DNA of 64,000 nucleotides from NCBI RefSeq assembly GCF_046630445.1, contig NC_092333.1, positions 104,579,501 to 104,643,500 of the forward strand, in the 5' to 3' direction. A program made the translations under genes and the position numbers. The notes under the pieces are model-generated. The model searched no databases. It was not told the origin of the DNA and was given only the letters and a program-made list of their open reading frames with translations. Origin of the DNA: Rutidosis leptorrhynchoides. Taxonomy: Eukaryota > Streptophyta > Magnoliopsida > Asterales > Asteraceae. Shown one piece after another: positions 1 to 11,307 of this stretch (within the stretch, counting starts at the first letter, position 1; every line of letters begins with the position of its first letter).

Positions 1-54
1 ATAATAAAACGGTTAAGTAAAAGAAAATCCTCAACCAACCGACCAAGGTTAATT

Positions 55-426
55 ATGGTCAATGGTGTTTCCGCCAAGGAAGCAAAATATTGGGAGGATT
101 ACCAATTCTCTGATGAATCGGATTCCGACGAGAATTCCGATGATGTTATAGAAATTACCTCAACTGAATTTAAAAAGGCAAAAGAAAATAATAAGGGAAA
201 GGGCATAAAAATAGAGAAATCTAATTCCAACCCCGATGAACTTTATATGTATCGTCAACCCCCGAAGTCCTTAAGTTGTAACAATGACCCGGGAACCTCT
301 AAACCACCAGGTTTTTCTAAACCAATGTGGAAAATTACGGCTCGTATTAGGGGAACATCATATATCCCTAGAAACTTGGCAAAACGAACCAAAACCGAAG
401 AAGAAGAAACGAGCGAGTCGGAATAA
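55..426 (+). CDS. Hypothetical acidic/basic small protein, 123 aa
   Basis: Open frame from ATG at 55 to TAA at 424. I do not recognise the protein. Residues about 18-32 are a Ser/Asp/Glu-rich acidic cluster (DESDSDENSDD), residues 40-55 are Lys-rich (KGKGIKIEK), and the C-terminus alternates a basic patch (RNLAKRTK) with an acidic tail (EEEETSESE). It looks disordered, with no signal peptide or membrane segment. It lies 137 bp upstream of an F-box ORF in the same orientation, and both precede a retrotransposon gag. It may be part of the same transposon leader, an N-terminal exon of a neighbouring gene, or a chance ORF. Codon composition looks protein-like but I cannot test it. Confidence 0.4.
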   Translation: MVNGVSAKEAKYWEDYQFSDESDSDENSDDVIEITSTEFKKAKENNKGKGIKIEKSNSNPDELYMYRQPPKSLSCNNDPGTSKPPGFSKPMWKITARIRGTSYIPRNLAKRTKTEEEETSESE

Positions 427-563
427 GATAGTTGTATTCGTGTGGTGTAATATATGTAATATAGTGTGCTTATGCTTTATGACATATGTAAAAATTGCTT
501 GTATTAATAAGTATTTTTTTTATGAATCTAACTCTTGTCTATTTTACAGTTTAAACACACAAA

Positions 564-1247
564 ATGGATAGACAACCCAATATTTTAAGAGACCTACCCG
601 GAGACATGATTGATGAAATCTTGTCTAGAGTCGGTCAGAATTCCTCGGCACAACTATTTAAGGCGAGATCAGTTTGTAAGACATTCGAAGAACGTTCCAA
701 GAATGTCTTGGTTTATAAGAGACTTTCGTTTGAAAGATGGGGGATATCACATTGGGAAACCCATAAGTTACGATGTGTTTACTTTGACGCATATATTGCG
801 GGGAACCCAAATGCTATTTTACGGAACGGGTTAAGAAATTATTTTGACTCAATATATCCGAATATTGGACTTCGTGATTTAGAAAAAGCGGCTAACATGC
901 AACATAAAGAAGCATGTTATGCTTACGGATTAGTAATGTTCGCTTCTCACCAAAGTGAGAACAAGAACATCGGGCTACAACTATTAAACAAAACGTTTCC
1001 ACAAGTGACGGAGTCGGTAATTGGGGTAAGAAATGAGGTTTTTAGATTATTACGGGACTGTTGGACATTACGTAACCCTCGTCCCTTTGACGACGTTACA
1101 ACACGCTGTCTTATCAACGGCCATAACGGTTATGTTGCACAAGACCAAGGATGGGAAGTAGTCCTAGTAAAACCAGAATGCATGACTTGTTTCTGGACGT
1201 ATGAATTACGTGTCTTTATTGCCTTTGCTGAACGACTTGTGTACTAG
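564..1247 (+). CDS. F-box protein of the At2g35280/At1g67623-like type, 227 aa
   Basis: Probable substrate-recognition subunit of an SCF ubiquitin ligase. Residues about 8-50 form an N-terminal F-box (LRDLPGDMIDEILSRVG, then a Val-Cys-Lys helix near residue 38). Residues 75-150 carry the features of a plant F-box subfamily with a Sel1-like C-terminal half: FDAYIAGNP, then GLRNYF, then AANMQHKEACYAYGLVMF. The frame is intact, with ATG at 564 and stop TAG at 1245. A pyrimidine-rich stretch ending TTTTACAG lies about 14 bp upstream of the ATG and resembles a 3' splice site. The ORF is 342 bp upstream of the gag start of element A, in the same orientation and with no LTR between, so it may be carried by the retrotransposon. 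Family assignment rests on remembered motifs; substrate unknown. Confidence 0.7.
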   Translation: MDRQPNILRDLPGDMIDEILSRVGQNSSAQLFKARSVCKTFEERSKNVLVYKRLSFERWGISHWETHKLRCVYFDAYIAGNPNAILRNGLRNYFDSIYPNIGLRDLEKAANMQHKEACYAYGLVMFASHQSENKNIGLQLLNKTFPQVTESVIGVRNEVFRLLRDCWTLRNPRPFDDVTTRCLINGHNGYVAQDQGWEVVLVKPECMTCFWTYELRVFIAFAERLVY

Positions 1248-1588
1248 CTAGAATTATCTTCACAACTATCTTGTATCAAAGTTATTGTGTGCTATATTTC
1301 ATGCTTTATGTAAAATAAGCGGTATTGTAAGTTTGTAAAATATTGTATAAAAGTTTGAACGCGAAATATTATTATAATCAGTTTTTCATATAGAATTGTA
1401 GTAGTTGAATTGTATATTAGCTACTAAGTATGAACTTAACGGGTAGGTACTACCCGAATTTAAACTTATAAAACGCTAATATGAAGAAAAAGCTTTTATA
1501 AATGAGTTCATATTATGCTACGAAATACTATTAACTACTCTTAATATTCTGTATGATTAACTTGTTCCATTTGACTATTTTGAAGGAA
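1248..1588 (+). other. Spacer between F-box ORF and gag, with a second PPT-like motif
   Basis: No ORF. Positions 1438-1453 repeat the 16 bases TTAACGGGTAGGTACT that also form the 3' polypurine tract/LTR junction of the same element (6185-6200). Here the motif continues as ACCCG, giving a perfect 7-bp inverted repeat, CGGGTAG-GTA-CTACCCG. The remainder is AT-rich. Confidence 0.55.
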
Positions 1589-4500
1589 ATGGCACCGACT
1601 ACTCGACACACAGTGAATATGAATGAAGAGGAATTCCGTACTTTTCTAGCTTCAAACATAGCCGCAGTACAGGCTGCGCTACATACCAAAAATAACCTTG
1701 GATCTAGCAGTACAGGAAATCGTGTAGGATGCACCTACAAAGAATTCACTGCCTGCAAACCTTTGGAATTTGATGGAACCGAAGGACCGATCGGATTGAA
1801 ACGGTGGACCGAGAAGGTCGAATCGGTGTTTGCCATAAGTAAGTGTACTGAAGAGGAAAAAGTAAAGTACGCTACGCATACCTTCACAGGTTCTGCGTTA
1901 ACATGGTGGAATACCTATCTAGAGCAAGTGGGACAAGACGATGCGTACGCACTACCGTGGTCAGCATTCAAGCACTTGATGAACGAGAAGTACCATCCCA
2001 GAACCGAGGTCAATAAGCTCAAGACAGAACTTAGAGGGTTACGAACCCAAGGATTTGATATTACCACGTACGAAAGACGATTCACAGAATTGTGCCTATT
2101 GTGTCCGGGAGCATTCGAAGATGAGGAAGAGAAGATTGACGCGTTTGTGAAAGGATTACCGGAAAGAATCCAAGAAGATATAAGTTCACACGAGCCCGCC
2201 TCCATACAACAGGCATGTAGAATGGCTCACAAACTCGTGAACCAAATTGAAGAAAGAATTAAAGAACAGACTGCTGAAGAGGCCAATGTGAAGCAAGTCA
2301 AAAGAAAGTGGGAGGAAAATGGTGATAAGAATCACCAATACAACAACAACAGCAATTACAACAATAATCGCAACAATTATCCCAACAATCGCAACATCAA
2401 TCGCAACTACAACAAACGGCCCAACAACAACAACAACAACAACAACAGCAACTACAACAATCATCCCAACAACAATAATAACCGCAACAACAACAACAAT
2501 CAGAAGCAGCTATGCCAAAGGTGTGAAAAGAATCACTCGGGGTTCTGCACCAAATTTTGCAACAAGTGTAAAAGAAATGGTCATAGCGCGGCGAAGTGTG
2601 AGGTCTACGGACCAGGGGTTAATAGAACGAAAGGAACAAATGGTGTCGGAACGAGTAATGGCGGAGCAAGTAGTGTCGGAGCAAGTTATGCCAATGTAGT
2701 TTGTTATAAATGTGGAAAACCGGGCCACATTATTAGAAATTGCCCGAACCAGGAGAACACGAATGGACAAGGCCGTGGAAGAGTTTTCAATATTAATGCG
2801 GCAGAGGCACAGGAAGACCCGGAGCTTGTTACGGGTACGTTTCTTATTGACAATAAATCTGCTTACGTTTTATTTGATTCGGGTGCGGATAGAAGCTATA
2901 TGAGTAGAGATTTTTGTGCTAAATTAAGTTGTCCATTGACGCCTTTGGATAGTAAATTTTTACTCGAATTAGCAAATGGTAAATTAATTTCAGCAGATAA
3001 TATATGTCGGAATCGAGAAATTAAACTGGTTAGCGAAACATTTAAGATTGATTTGATACCAGTAGAGTTAGGGAGTTTTGATGTGATAATCGGTATGGAC
3101 TGGTTGAAAGAAGTGAAAGCGGAGATCGTTTGTTACAAAAATGCAATTCGCATTATACGAGAAAAAGGAAAACCCTTAATGGTGTACGGAGAAAAGGGCA
3201 ACACGAAGCTACATCTTATTAGTAATTTGAAGGCACAAAAACTAATAAGAAAAGGTTGCTATGCTGTTCTAGCACACGTCGAGAAAGTACAAACTGAAGA
3301 AAAGAGCATCAATGATGTTCCCATTGCAAAAGAATTTCCCGATGTATTTCCGAAAGAATTACCGGGATTACCCCCACATCGATCCGTTGAATTTCAAATA
3401 GATCTTGTACCAGGAGCTGCACCAATAGCTCGTGCTCCTTACAGACTCGCACCCAGCGAGATGAAAGAACTGCAAAGCCAATTACAAGAACTTTTAGAGC
3501 ATGATTTCATTCGACCAAGCACATCACCGTGGGGAGCTCCTGTTTTGTTTGTCAAGAAGAAAGATGGTACATTCAGGTTGTGTATCGACTACCGAGAGTT
3601 GAACAAACTTACCATCAAGAACCGCTACCCACTACCGAGAATCGACGACTTATTTGATCAATTACAAGGCTCGTCTGTTTATTCAAAGATTGACTTACGT
3701 TCCGGGTATCATCAAATGCGGGTGAAAGAAGATGATATTCCAAAGACTGCTTTTAGAACACGTTATGGTCATTACGAGTTTATGGTCATGCCGTTTGGTT
3801 TAACTAATGCACCAGCTATGTTCATGGACCTTATGAACCGAGTGTGTGGACCATACCTTGACAAGTTTGTCATTGTTTTCATTGATGACATACTTATTTA
3901 CTCAAAGAATGAACAAGAACACGGTGAACATTTGAGAAAGGTGTTAGAAGTATTGAGAAAGGAAGAATTGTACGCTAAGTTTTCAAAGTGTGCATTTTGG
4001 TTGGAAGAAGTTCAATTCCTCGGTCACATAGTGAACAAAGAAGGTATTAAGGTGGATCCGGCAAAGATAGAAACTGTTGAAAAGTGGGAAACCCCGAAAA
4101 CTCCGAAACACATACGCCAGTTTTTAGGACTAGCTGGTTACTACAGAAGGTTCATCCAAGACTTTTCCAGAATAGCAAAACCCTTGACTGCATTAACGCA
4201 TAAAGGGAAGAAATTTGAATGGAATGATGAACAAGAGAAAGCGTTTCAGTTATTGAAGAAAAAGCTAACTACGGCACCTATATTGTCATTGCCTGAAGGG
4301 AATGATGATTTTGTGATTTATTGTGATGCATCAAAGCAAGGTCTCGGTTGTGTATTAATGCAACGAACGAAGGTGATTGCTTATGCGTCTAGACAATTGA
4401 AGATTCACGAACAAAATTATACGACGCATGATTTGGAATTAGGCGCGGTTGTTTTTGCATTAAAGACTTGGAGGCACTACTTATATGGGGTCAAAAGTAT

Positions 4501-6163
4501 TATATATACCGACCACAAAAGTCTTCAACACATATTTAATCAGAAACAACTGAATATGAGACAGCGTAGGTGGATTGAATTATTGAATGATTACGACTTT
4601 GAGATTCGTTACCACCCGGGGAAGGCAAATGTGGTAGCCGATGCCTTGAGCAGGAAGGACAGAGAACCCATTCGAGTAAAATCTATGAATATAATGATTC
4701 ATAATAACATTACTACTCAAATAAAGGAGGCGCAACAAGGAGTTTTAAAAGAGGGAAATTTAAAGGATGAAATACCCAAAGGATCGGAGAAGCATCTTAA
4801 TATTCGGGAAGACGGAACCCGGTATAGGGCTGAAAGGATTTGGGTACCAAAATTTGGAGATATGAGAGAAATGGTACTTAGAGAAGCTCATAAAACCAGA
4901 TACTCAATACATCCTGGAACGGGGAAGATGTACAAGGATCTCAAGAAACATTTTTGGTGGCCGGGTATGAAAGCCGATGTTGCTAAATACGTAGGAGAAT
5001 GTTTGACGTGTTCTAAGGTCAAAGCTGAGCATCAGAAACCATCAGGTCTACTTCAACAACCCGAAATCCCGGAATGGAAATGGGAAAACATTACCATGGA
5101 TTTCATCACTAAATTGCCAAGGACTGCAAGTGGTTTTGATACTATTTGGGTAATAGTTGACCGTCTCACCAAATCAGCACACTTCTTGCCAATAAGAGAA
5201 GATGACAAGATGGAGAAGTTAGCACGACTGTATTTGAAGGAAGTCATCTCCAGACATGGAATACCAATCTCTATTATCTCTGATAGGGATGGCAGATTTA
5301 TTTCAAGATTCTGGCAGACATTACAGCAAGCATTAGGAACTCGTCTAGACATGAGTACTGCCTATCATCCACAAACTGATGGGCAGAGCGAAAGGACGAT
5401 ACAAACGCTTGAAGACATGCTTCGAGCATGTGTTATTGATTTCAGAAACAGTTGGGATCGACATCTACCGTTAGCAGAATTTTCCTACAACAACAGCTAC
5501 CATTCAAGCATTGAGATGGCGCCGTTTGAAGCACTTTATGGTAGAAAGTGCAGGTCTCCGATTTGTTGGAGTGAAGTGGGGGATAGACAGATTACGGGTC
5601 CGGAGATTATACAAGAAACTACCGAGAAGATCATCCAAATTCAACAACGGTTGAAAACCGCCCAAAGTCGACAAAAGAGCTACGCTGACATTAAAAGAAA
5701 AGATATAGAATTTGAAATTGGAGAGATGGTCATGCTTAAAGTTGCACCTTGGAAAGGCGTTGTTCGATTTGGTAAACGAGGGAAATTAAATCCAAGGTAT
5801 ATTGGACCATTCAAGATTATTGATCGTATCGGACCAGTAGCTTACCGACTAGAGTTACCTCAACAACTCGCGGCTGTACATAACACTTTCCACGTCTCGA
5901 ATTTAAAGAAATGTTTTGCTAAAGAAGATCTCACTATTCCGTTAGATGAAATCCAAATCAACGAAAAACTTCAATTCATCGAAGAACCCGTCGAAATAAT
6001 GGATCGTGAGGTTAAAAGACTTAAGCAAAACAAGATACCAATTGTTAAGGTTCGATGGAATGCTCGTAGAGGACCCGAGTTCACCTGGGAGCGTGAAGAT
6101 CAGATGAAGAAGAAATACCCGCATCTATTTCCAGAAGATTCGTCAACACCTTCAACAGCTTAA
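1589..6163 (+). CDS. Intact Ty3/gypsy Gag-Pol polyprotein (chromovirus, Tekay-like), 1524 aa
   Basis: Single uninterrupted polyprotein. Start chosen at the ATG at 1589 (MAPTTRHTV); an in-frame ATG lies 36 bp upstream. From that Met: retrotransposon capsid domain about residues 50-215 ([10 protein letters not shown]); Asn-rich linker 249-306; Cys/His motif near 308; CCHC knuckles 324-337 and 372-385 ([14 protein letters not shown]); aspartic protease DSGA at 430; reverse transcriptase with FIDD aspartates 766-767; RNase H with YCDAS Asp913; integrase zinc domain from His1101 to CLTC (1138); catalytic triad Asp1171, Asp1232, Glu1268 (D,D-35-E spacing); [10 protein letters not shown] segment; and a C-terminal chromodomain-like region about 1465-1518. 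All key catalytic residues are present with no stop or frameshift, so this copy could encode active proteins. Clade call is by resemblance. Confidence 0.95.
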   Translation: MAPTTRHTVNMNEEEFRTFLASNIAAVQAALHTKNNLGSSSTGNRVGCTYKEFTACKPLEFDGTEGPIGLKRWTEKVESVFAISKCTEEEKVKYATHTFTGSALTWWNTYLEQVGQDDAYALPWSAFKHLMNEKYHPRTEVNKLKTELRGLRTQGFDITTYERRFTELCLLCPGAFEDEEEKIDAFVKGLPERIQEDISSHEPASIQQACRMAHKLVNQIEERIKEQTAEEANVKQVKRKWEENGDKNHQYNNNSNYNNNRNNYPNNRNINRNYNKRPNNNNNNNNSNYNNHPNNNNNRNNNNNQKQLCQRCEKNHSGFCTKFCNKCKRNGHSAAKCEVYGPGVNRTKGTNGVGTSNGGASSVGASYANVVCYKCGKPGHIIRNCPNQENTNGQGRGRVFNINAAEAQEDPELVTGTFLIDNKSAYVLFDSGADRSYMSRDFCAKLSCPLTPLDSKFLLELANGKLISADNICRNREIKLVSETFKIDLIPVELGSFDVIIGMDWLKEVKAEIVCYKNAIRIIREKGKPLMVYGEKGNTKLHLISNLKAQKLIRKGCYAVLAHVEKVQTEEKSINDVPIAKEFPDVFPKELPGLPPHRSVEFQIDLVPGAAPIARAPYRLAPSEMKELQSQLQELLEHDFIRPSTSPWGAPVLFVKKKDGTFRLCIDYRELNKLTIKNRYPLPRIDDLFDQLQGSSVYSKIDLRSGYHQMRVKEDDIPKTAFRTRYGHYEFMVMPFGLTNAPAMFMDLMNRVCGPYLDKFVIVFIDDILIYSKNEQEHGEHLRKVLEVLRKEELYAKFSKCAFWLEEVQFLGHIVNKEGIKVDPAKIETVEKWETPKTPKHIRQFLGLAGYYRRFIQDFSRIAKPLTALTHKGKKFEWNDEQEKAFQLLKKKLTTAPILSLPEGNDDFVIYCDASKQGLGCVLMQRTKVIAYASRQLKIHEQNYTTHDLELGAVVFALKTWRHYLYGVKSIIYTDHKSLQHIFNQKQLNMRQRRWIELLNDYDFEIRYHPGKANVVADALSRKDREPIRVKSMNIMIHNNITTQIKEAQQGVLKEGNLKDEIPKGSEKHLNIREDGTRYRAERIWVPKFGDMREMVLREAHKTRYSIHPGTGKMYKDLKKHFWWPGMKADVAKYVGECLTCSKVKAEHQKPSGLLQQPEIPEWKWENITMDFITKLPRTASGFDTIWVIVDRLTKSAHFLPIREDDKMEKLARLYLKEVISRHGIPISIISDRDGRFISRFWQTLQQALGTRLDMSTAYHPQTDGQSERTIQTLEDMLRACVIDFRNSWDRHLPLAEFSYNNSYHSSIEMAPFEALYGRKCRSPICWSEVGDRQITGPEIIQETTEKIIQIQQRLKTAQSRQKSYADIKRKDIEFEIGEMVMLKVAPWKGVVRFGKRGKLNPRYIGPFKIIDRIGPVAYRLELPQQLAAVHNTFHVSNLKKCFAKEDLTIPLDEIQINEKLQFIEEPVEIMDREVKRLKQNKIPIVKVRWNARRGPEFTWEREDQMKKKYPHLFPEDSSTPSTA

Positions 6164-6184
6164 AATTTCGGGACGAAATTTATT

Positions 6185-6198
6185 TAACGGGTAGGTAC
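6185..6198 (+). promoter_or_regulatory. Element A polypurine tract
   Basis: TTAACGGGTAGGTAC lies immediately before the LTR start TGTAGTGACCCG at 6199, 22 bp after the pol stop. This is the expected plus-strand primer position; the same core precedes the LTRs of B and E (AACGGGGAGGTAC). Confidence 0.7.
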
Positions 6199-9100
6199 TG
6201 TAGTGACCCGAACTTTTCCATGTTTATATATATTAATTGAGATTGATATTTACATGATTAAATGTTTCCAACATGTTAAGCAATCAAACTTGTTAAGACT
6301 TGATTAATTGAAATATGTTTCATATAGACAATTGACCACCCAAGTTGACCGGTGATTCACGAACGTTAAAACTTGTAAAAACTATATGATGACATATATA
6401 TGGATATATATATAGTTAACATGATACTATGATAATTAAACATATCATTAAGTATATTAACAATGAACTACATATGTAAAAACAAGACTACTAACTTAAT
6501 GATTTTTAAACGAGACATATATGTAACGATTATCGTTGTAAAGACATTTAATGTATATATATCATATTAAGAGATGTTCATACATGATAATATCATGATA
6601 ATATAATAATTTAAAATCTCATTTGATATTATAAACATTGGGTTAACAACATTTAACAAGATCGTTAACCTAAAGGTTTCAAAACAACACTTACATGTAA
6701 CGACTAACGATGACTTAACGACTCAGTTAAAATGTATATACATGTAGTGTTTTAATATGTATTTATACACTTTTGAAAGACTTCAATACACTTATCAAAA
6801 TACTTCTACTTAACAAAAATGCTTACAATTACATCCTCGTTCAGTTTCATCAACAATTCTACTCGTATGCACCCGTATTCGTACTCGTACAATACATAGC
6901 TTTTAGATGTATGTACTATTGGTATATACACTCCAATGATCAGATCTTAGCAGCCCATGTGAGTCACCTAACACATGTGGGAACCATCATTTGGCAACTA
7001 GCATGAAATATCTCATAAAATTACAAAAATATGAGTAATCATTCATGACTTATTTACATGAAAACAAAATTACATATCCTTTATATCTAATCCATACACC
7101 AACGACCAAAAACACCTATAAACACTTTCATTCTTCAATTTTCTTCATCTAATTGATCTCTCTCAAGTTCTATCTTCAAGTTCTAAGTGTTCTTCATAAA
7201 TTCCAAAAGTTCTAGTTTCATAAAATCAAGAATACTTTCAAGTTTGCTAGCTCACTTCCAATCTTGTAAGGTGATCATCCAACCTCAAGAAATCTTTGTT
7301 TCTTACAGTAGGTTATCATTCTAATACAAGGTAATAATCATATTCAAACTTTGGTTCAATTTCTATAACTATAACAATCTTATTTCAAGTGATGATCTTA
7401 CTTGAACTTGTTTTCGTGTCATGATTCTGCTTCAAGAACTTCGAGCCATCCAAGGATCCATTGAAGCTAGATCCATTTTTCTCTTTTCCAGTAGGTTTAT
7501 CCAAGGAACTTAAGGTAGTAATGATGTTCATAACATCATTCGATTCATACATATAAAGCTATCTTATTCGAAGGTTTAAACTTGTAATCACTAGAACATA
7601 GTTTAGTTAATTCTAAACTTGTTCGCAAACAAAAGTTAATCCTTCTAACTTGACTTTTAAAATCAACTAAACACATGTTCTATATCTAGATATGCTAACT
7701 TAATGATTTAAAACCTGGAAACACGAAAAACACCGTAAAACCGGATTTACGCCGTCGTAGTAACACCGCGGGCTGTTTTGGGTTAGTTAATTAAAAACTA
7801 TGATAAACTTTGATTTTAAAGTTGTTATTCTGAGAAAATGATTTTTATTATGAACATGAAACTATATCCAAAAATTATGATTAAACTCAAAGTGGAAGTA
7901 TGTTTTCTAAAATGGTCATCTAGACGTCGTTCTTTCGACTGAAATGACTACCTTTACAAAAATGACTTGTAACTTATTTTTCCGTCTATAAACCTATACT
8001 TTTCTGTTTAGATTCATAAAATAGAGTTCAATATGAAACCATAGCAATTTGATTCACTCAAAACGGATTTAAAATGAAGAAGTTATGGGTAAAACAAGAT
8101 TGGATAATTTTTCTCATTTTAGCTACGTGAAAATTGGTAACAAATCTATTCCAACCATAAATTAATCAACTTGTATTGTATATTATGTAATCTTGAGATA
8201 CCATAGACACGTATACAATGTTTCGACCTATCATGTCGACACATCTATATATATTTCGGAACAACCATAGACACTCTATATGTGAATGTTGGAGTTAGCT
8301 ATACAGGGTTGAGGTTGATTCCAAAATATATATAGTTTGAGTTGTGATCAATACTGAGATACGTATACACTGGGTCGTGGATTGATTCAAGATAATATTT
8401 ATCGATTTATTTCTGTACATCTAATTGTGGACAACTAGTTGTAGGTTACTAACGAGGACAGCTGACTTAATAAACTTAAAACATCAAAATATATTAAAAG
8501 TGTTGTAAATATATTTTGAACATACTTTGATATATATGTATATATTGTTATAGGTTCGTGAATCAACCAGTGGCCAAGTCTTACTTCCCGACGAAGTAAA
8601 AATCTGTGAAAGTGAGTTATAGTCCCACTTTTAAAATCTAATATTTTTGGGATGAGAATACATGCAGGTTTTATAAATGATTTACAAAATAGACACAAGT
8701 ACGTGAAACTACATTCTATGGTTGAATTATCGAAATCGAATATGCCCCTTTTTATTAAGTCTGGTAATCTAAGAATTAGGGAACAGACACCCTAATTGAC
8801 GCGAATCCTAAAGATAGATCTATTGGGCCTAACAAACCCCATCCAAAGTACCGGATGCTTTAGTACTTCGAAATTTATATCATATCCGAAGGGTGTCCCG
8901 GAATGATGGGGATATTCTTATATATATGCATCTTGTTAATGTCGGTTACCAGGTGTTCACCATATGAATGATTTTTATCTCTATGTATGGGATGTGTATT
9001 GAAATATGAAATCTTGTGGTCTATTGTTACGATTTGATATATATAGGTTAAACCTATAACTCACCAACATTTTTGTTGACGTTTAAAGCATGTTTATTCT

Positions 9101-9447
9101 CAGGTGAATATTAAGAGCTTCCGCTGTTGCATACTAAAATAAGGACAAGATTTGGAGTCCATGTTTGTATGATATTGTGTAAAAACTGCATTCAAGAAAC
9201 TGATTTCGATGTAACATATTTGTATTGTAAACCATTATGTAATGGTCGTGTGTAAACAGGATATTTTAGATTATCATTATTTGATAATCTACGTAAAGCT
9301 TTTTAAACCTTTATTTATGAAATAAAGGTTATGGTTTGTTTTAAAAATGAATGCAGTCTTTGAAAAACGTCTCATATAGAGGTCAAAACCTCGCAACGAA
9401 ATCAATTAATATGGAACGTTTTTAATCAATAAGAACGGGACATTTCA
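6199..9447 (+). repeat. 3' LTR of element A, about 3.25 kb
   Basis: Begins TGTAGTGACCCGAAC directly after the PPT and ends GGGACATTTCA, so it has TG...CA termini. A TATA-like CTATAAAC at 7116-7123 in a CT-rich context probably marks U3/R. A GC-rich patch (CACCGCGGGCTG) lies near 7765. The conserved block AAGCATGTTTATTCTCAGG (9086-9104) resembles a 3' splice site and recurs in other LTRs here. No convincing ORF. End at 9447 chosen by the CA terminus, since the 5' copy is outside the window. Confidence 0.8.
7116..7123 (+). promoter_or_regulatory. TATA-like box in element A LTR
   Basis: CTATAAAC followed by a pyrimidine-rich stretch (TTTCATTCTTC), a typical plant LTR core-promoter arrangement. 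Position is an inference from composition. Confidence 0.35.
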
Positions 9448-10394
9448 CTCGAGACCGACATGCAAAAGTTAACAAAAGTCATCTCAAAAGTCAACATGAC
9501 CCAATATGATCTTTAAATCTATACATGTTTATTAACATAATATAAGTCTTGATAATTAAACGAATTTATAGTTTATCAAACTCAAAATATTATTTATTTC
9601 AGGAGCTATATTATATTTGAATTATCATGACAATCGAACATATTTTATTATTTCACATAGTTTTTCCAATACTTGTAAAATTAGATTATAGTGTTTATAA
9701 AGCTTTTAAAACATGATAATACAGTCAACTTTGACAATTGATCAACAAAACAAAATGTGCCTTATATAAAAATTCATTTACTCGATTTGTAATATCTAAA
9801 AATCCAATTTATCAATATCATAGACAAGTTGTTTAAATATTAATTTACATTTTCAAACACAATTTCAATTAACGTTAACCATAATTCAGTTGACCATATC
9901 TTTTAATCCGTTCATCGAAATCACGCGATTTCTAAATGAAAAGTTAATAATTTTTCGCCAGCTTTCCAAAAACATGCATATCATATACTTTATATCAGTA
10001 GCATATGTATCAAATTCGTGATTCATCATAAACTATCTAACGACAAAATTAAAGCGTACAAGCATGCATAAACATATATACTTGAGCACTAGACATGGAT
10101 ACACTATTAATATATAAAAGATAATATATGAATGCTCACGTATCAATATTGTGATTCAATATTGTAGGAGAGTACGTAGACGCAACGGATGATAAACACT
10201 AGGTTTGACTTGCGAACAATACCCACGAACATTACTCATAACCTCCATAGTTATAACCCATAGTTTTCTTAGCTCTATCCCGCTCGAAAACCCGTTTAAA
10301 ATAACTCGCCCATAACCTCGTCGTAGTATTTTATGTATAATACTAATAATAATATAATACAAATAATAATAAGATTAATATTAATAATCTTAAT

Positions 10395-10396
<2 letters not shown>

Positions 10397-10452
<56 letters not shown>

Positions 10453-10453
10453 T
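10397..10453. repeat. (AAT)n microsatellite
   Basis: About 19 uninterrupted copies of AAT/ATA in the truncated LTR G. Small open frames across it are low-complexity artefacts. Confidence 0.9.
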
Positions 10454-10615
10454 AAATTATATACGGAGTAATATAAATAGAGTGGAAAGAATTGTGTGAA
10501 TAAAAAACTGAAATTGCTCGAATTTATAGCACCTTGCCTGTCCAGCCATCTCATGCGATCGCATGGCCAGCTGGTACGCACCAAATATGTTTTGTTTTCT
10601 TGTTTGTCGACATAT

Positions 10616-10895
10616 TTTTTGACTGTAGCAATAGTACTGTAGCAATAGTGTTTACTGTAGCAAATAGTGTTTACTGTAGCAATAGTATTTTACTGTAGCA
10701 AATAGTGTGTAATGTAGCAAAATAGTTTTTTACTGTAGCAAGTCGTTTTCACTGTAGCAAATAGTGATTTTATAAAAAAACAATGTAGCAAAATGATTTT
10801 TACTGTAGCAAAATAATTTTTACTGTAGCAAATAGTGATTTTCAAAAACACTGTAGCTTCTCGGGTACTGTAGCAATTCGAAAATACTGTAGTAA
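10616..10895 (+). repeat. Degenerate tandem array of ACTGTAGCAAATAGT units
   Basis: About 15-16 copies of a CTGTAGCA core spaced roughly 15-20 bp apart, separated by AT-rich spacers (ATAGTGTTT, ATAGTGATTTT). The spacing is irregular, unlike a recent tandem duplication. It lies in LTR G just beyond the GCGATCGC palindrome. Confidence 0.85.
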
Positions 10896-11100
10896 ATTAG
10901 TGTTTTACTTGTTCATCTTAAACGTTTTAGTTAACTTATCTAAATATCAATCGAATCAATAAACGAATGTTACTATCGTTTACTAAATAACTTGAAATTA
11001 TATATATGTATATATCTTTATTTAATATACATAAATCAGTTTTTAAATACATATTGCAAGTTATTTATGAATAATTAATATTCTAAATTATTGTATATAC

Positions 11101-11103
<3 letters not shown>

Positions 11104-11150
<47 letters not shown>
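11104..11150. repeat. (AT)n microsatellite
   Basis: Alternating AT run with one early interruption, in LTR G. Confidence 0.9.
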
Positions 11151-11156
<6 letters not shown>

Positions 11157-11307
11157 GTTCGTAAATCGTCGGTCAATAGTCAAAGGTTAATTGAATATAT
11201 AACATTAGTTCAAAAAGTTTGAGAATCAATATTACAGATTTTGCTTATCGTGTCAAAAACATATAAAGATTAAGTTTAAACTTGATCGGAAATTTCCGGG
11301 TTGTCAC

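Larger units (their letters stand above)
1..9447 (+). mobile_element. Element A: Ty3/gypsy chromovirus (Tekay-like), 5' end outside window
   Basis: Sense-strand LTR retrotransposon whose left end lies before base 1. Seen in order: two small ORFs, an intact gag-pol, a polypurine tract and a complete 3' LTR ending at 9447. Neither the 3' end of an LTR nor a tRNA-Met primer-binding site (TGGTATCAGAGC) occurs in bases 1-1588, although both would normally sit just upstream of gag. Either the leader is unusually long and includes the two ORFs, or the 5' part was lost and the ORFs are flanking host DNA. The five bases after the LTR, CTCGA, are the expected target-site duplicate, but the partner is outside the window. 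The element sits inside a minus-strand LTR (9448-11307). Confidence 0.8.
9448..11307 (-). repeat. Truncated minus-strand LTR ('G'), host of element A insertion
   Basis: Read on the minus strand, it begins at 11307 with TGTGACAACCCGGAAATTTCC, a typical LTR start, and runs leftward until interrupted by element A at 9447/9448. No PPT-like sequence lies outside its right end, so it is a solo LTR or a 5' LTR. It contains an (AAT)n tract, a GCGATCGC palindrome and an array of ACTGTAGCAA repeats. No gene. Confidence 0.6.

Noticed and set aside
2186-2464. 92-codon minus-strand frame rich in Val/Ile
   Set aside because: Antisense shadow of the Asn-rich (AAC repeat) part of element A gag.
2319-2699. 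126-codon frame rich in Thr
   Set aside because: Frame-shifted reading of the same AAC-rich gag segment; no independent start or domain.
10616-10895. CRISPR-like or satellite array
   Set aside because: Spacers are variable AT-rich fillers, units are not identical and there are no cas genes; context is a plant LTR.
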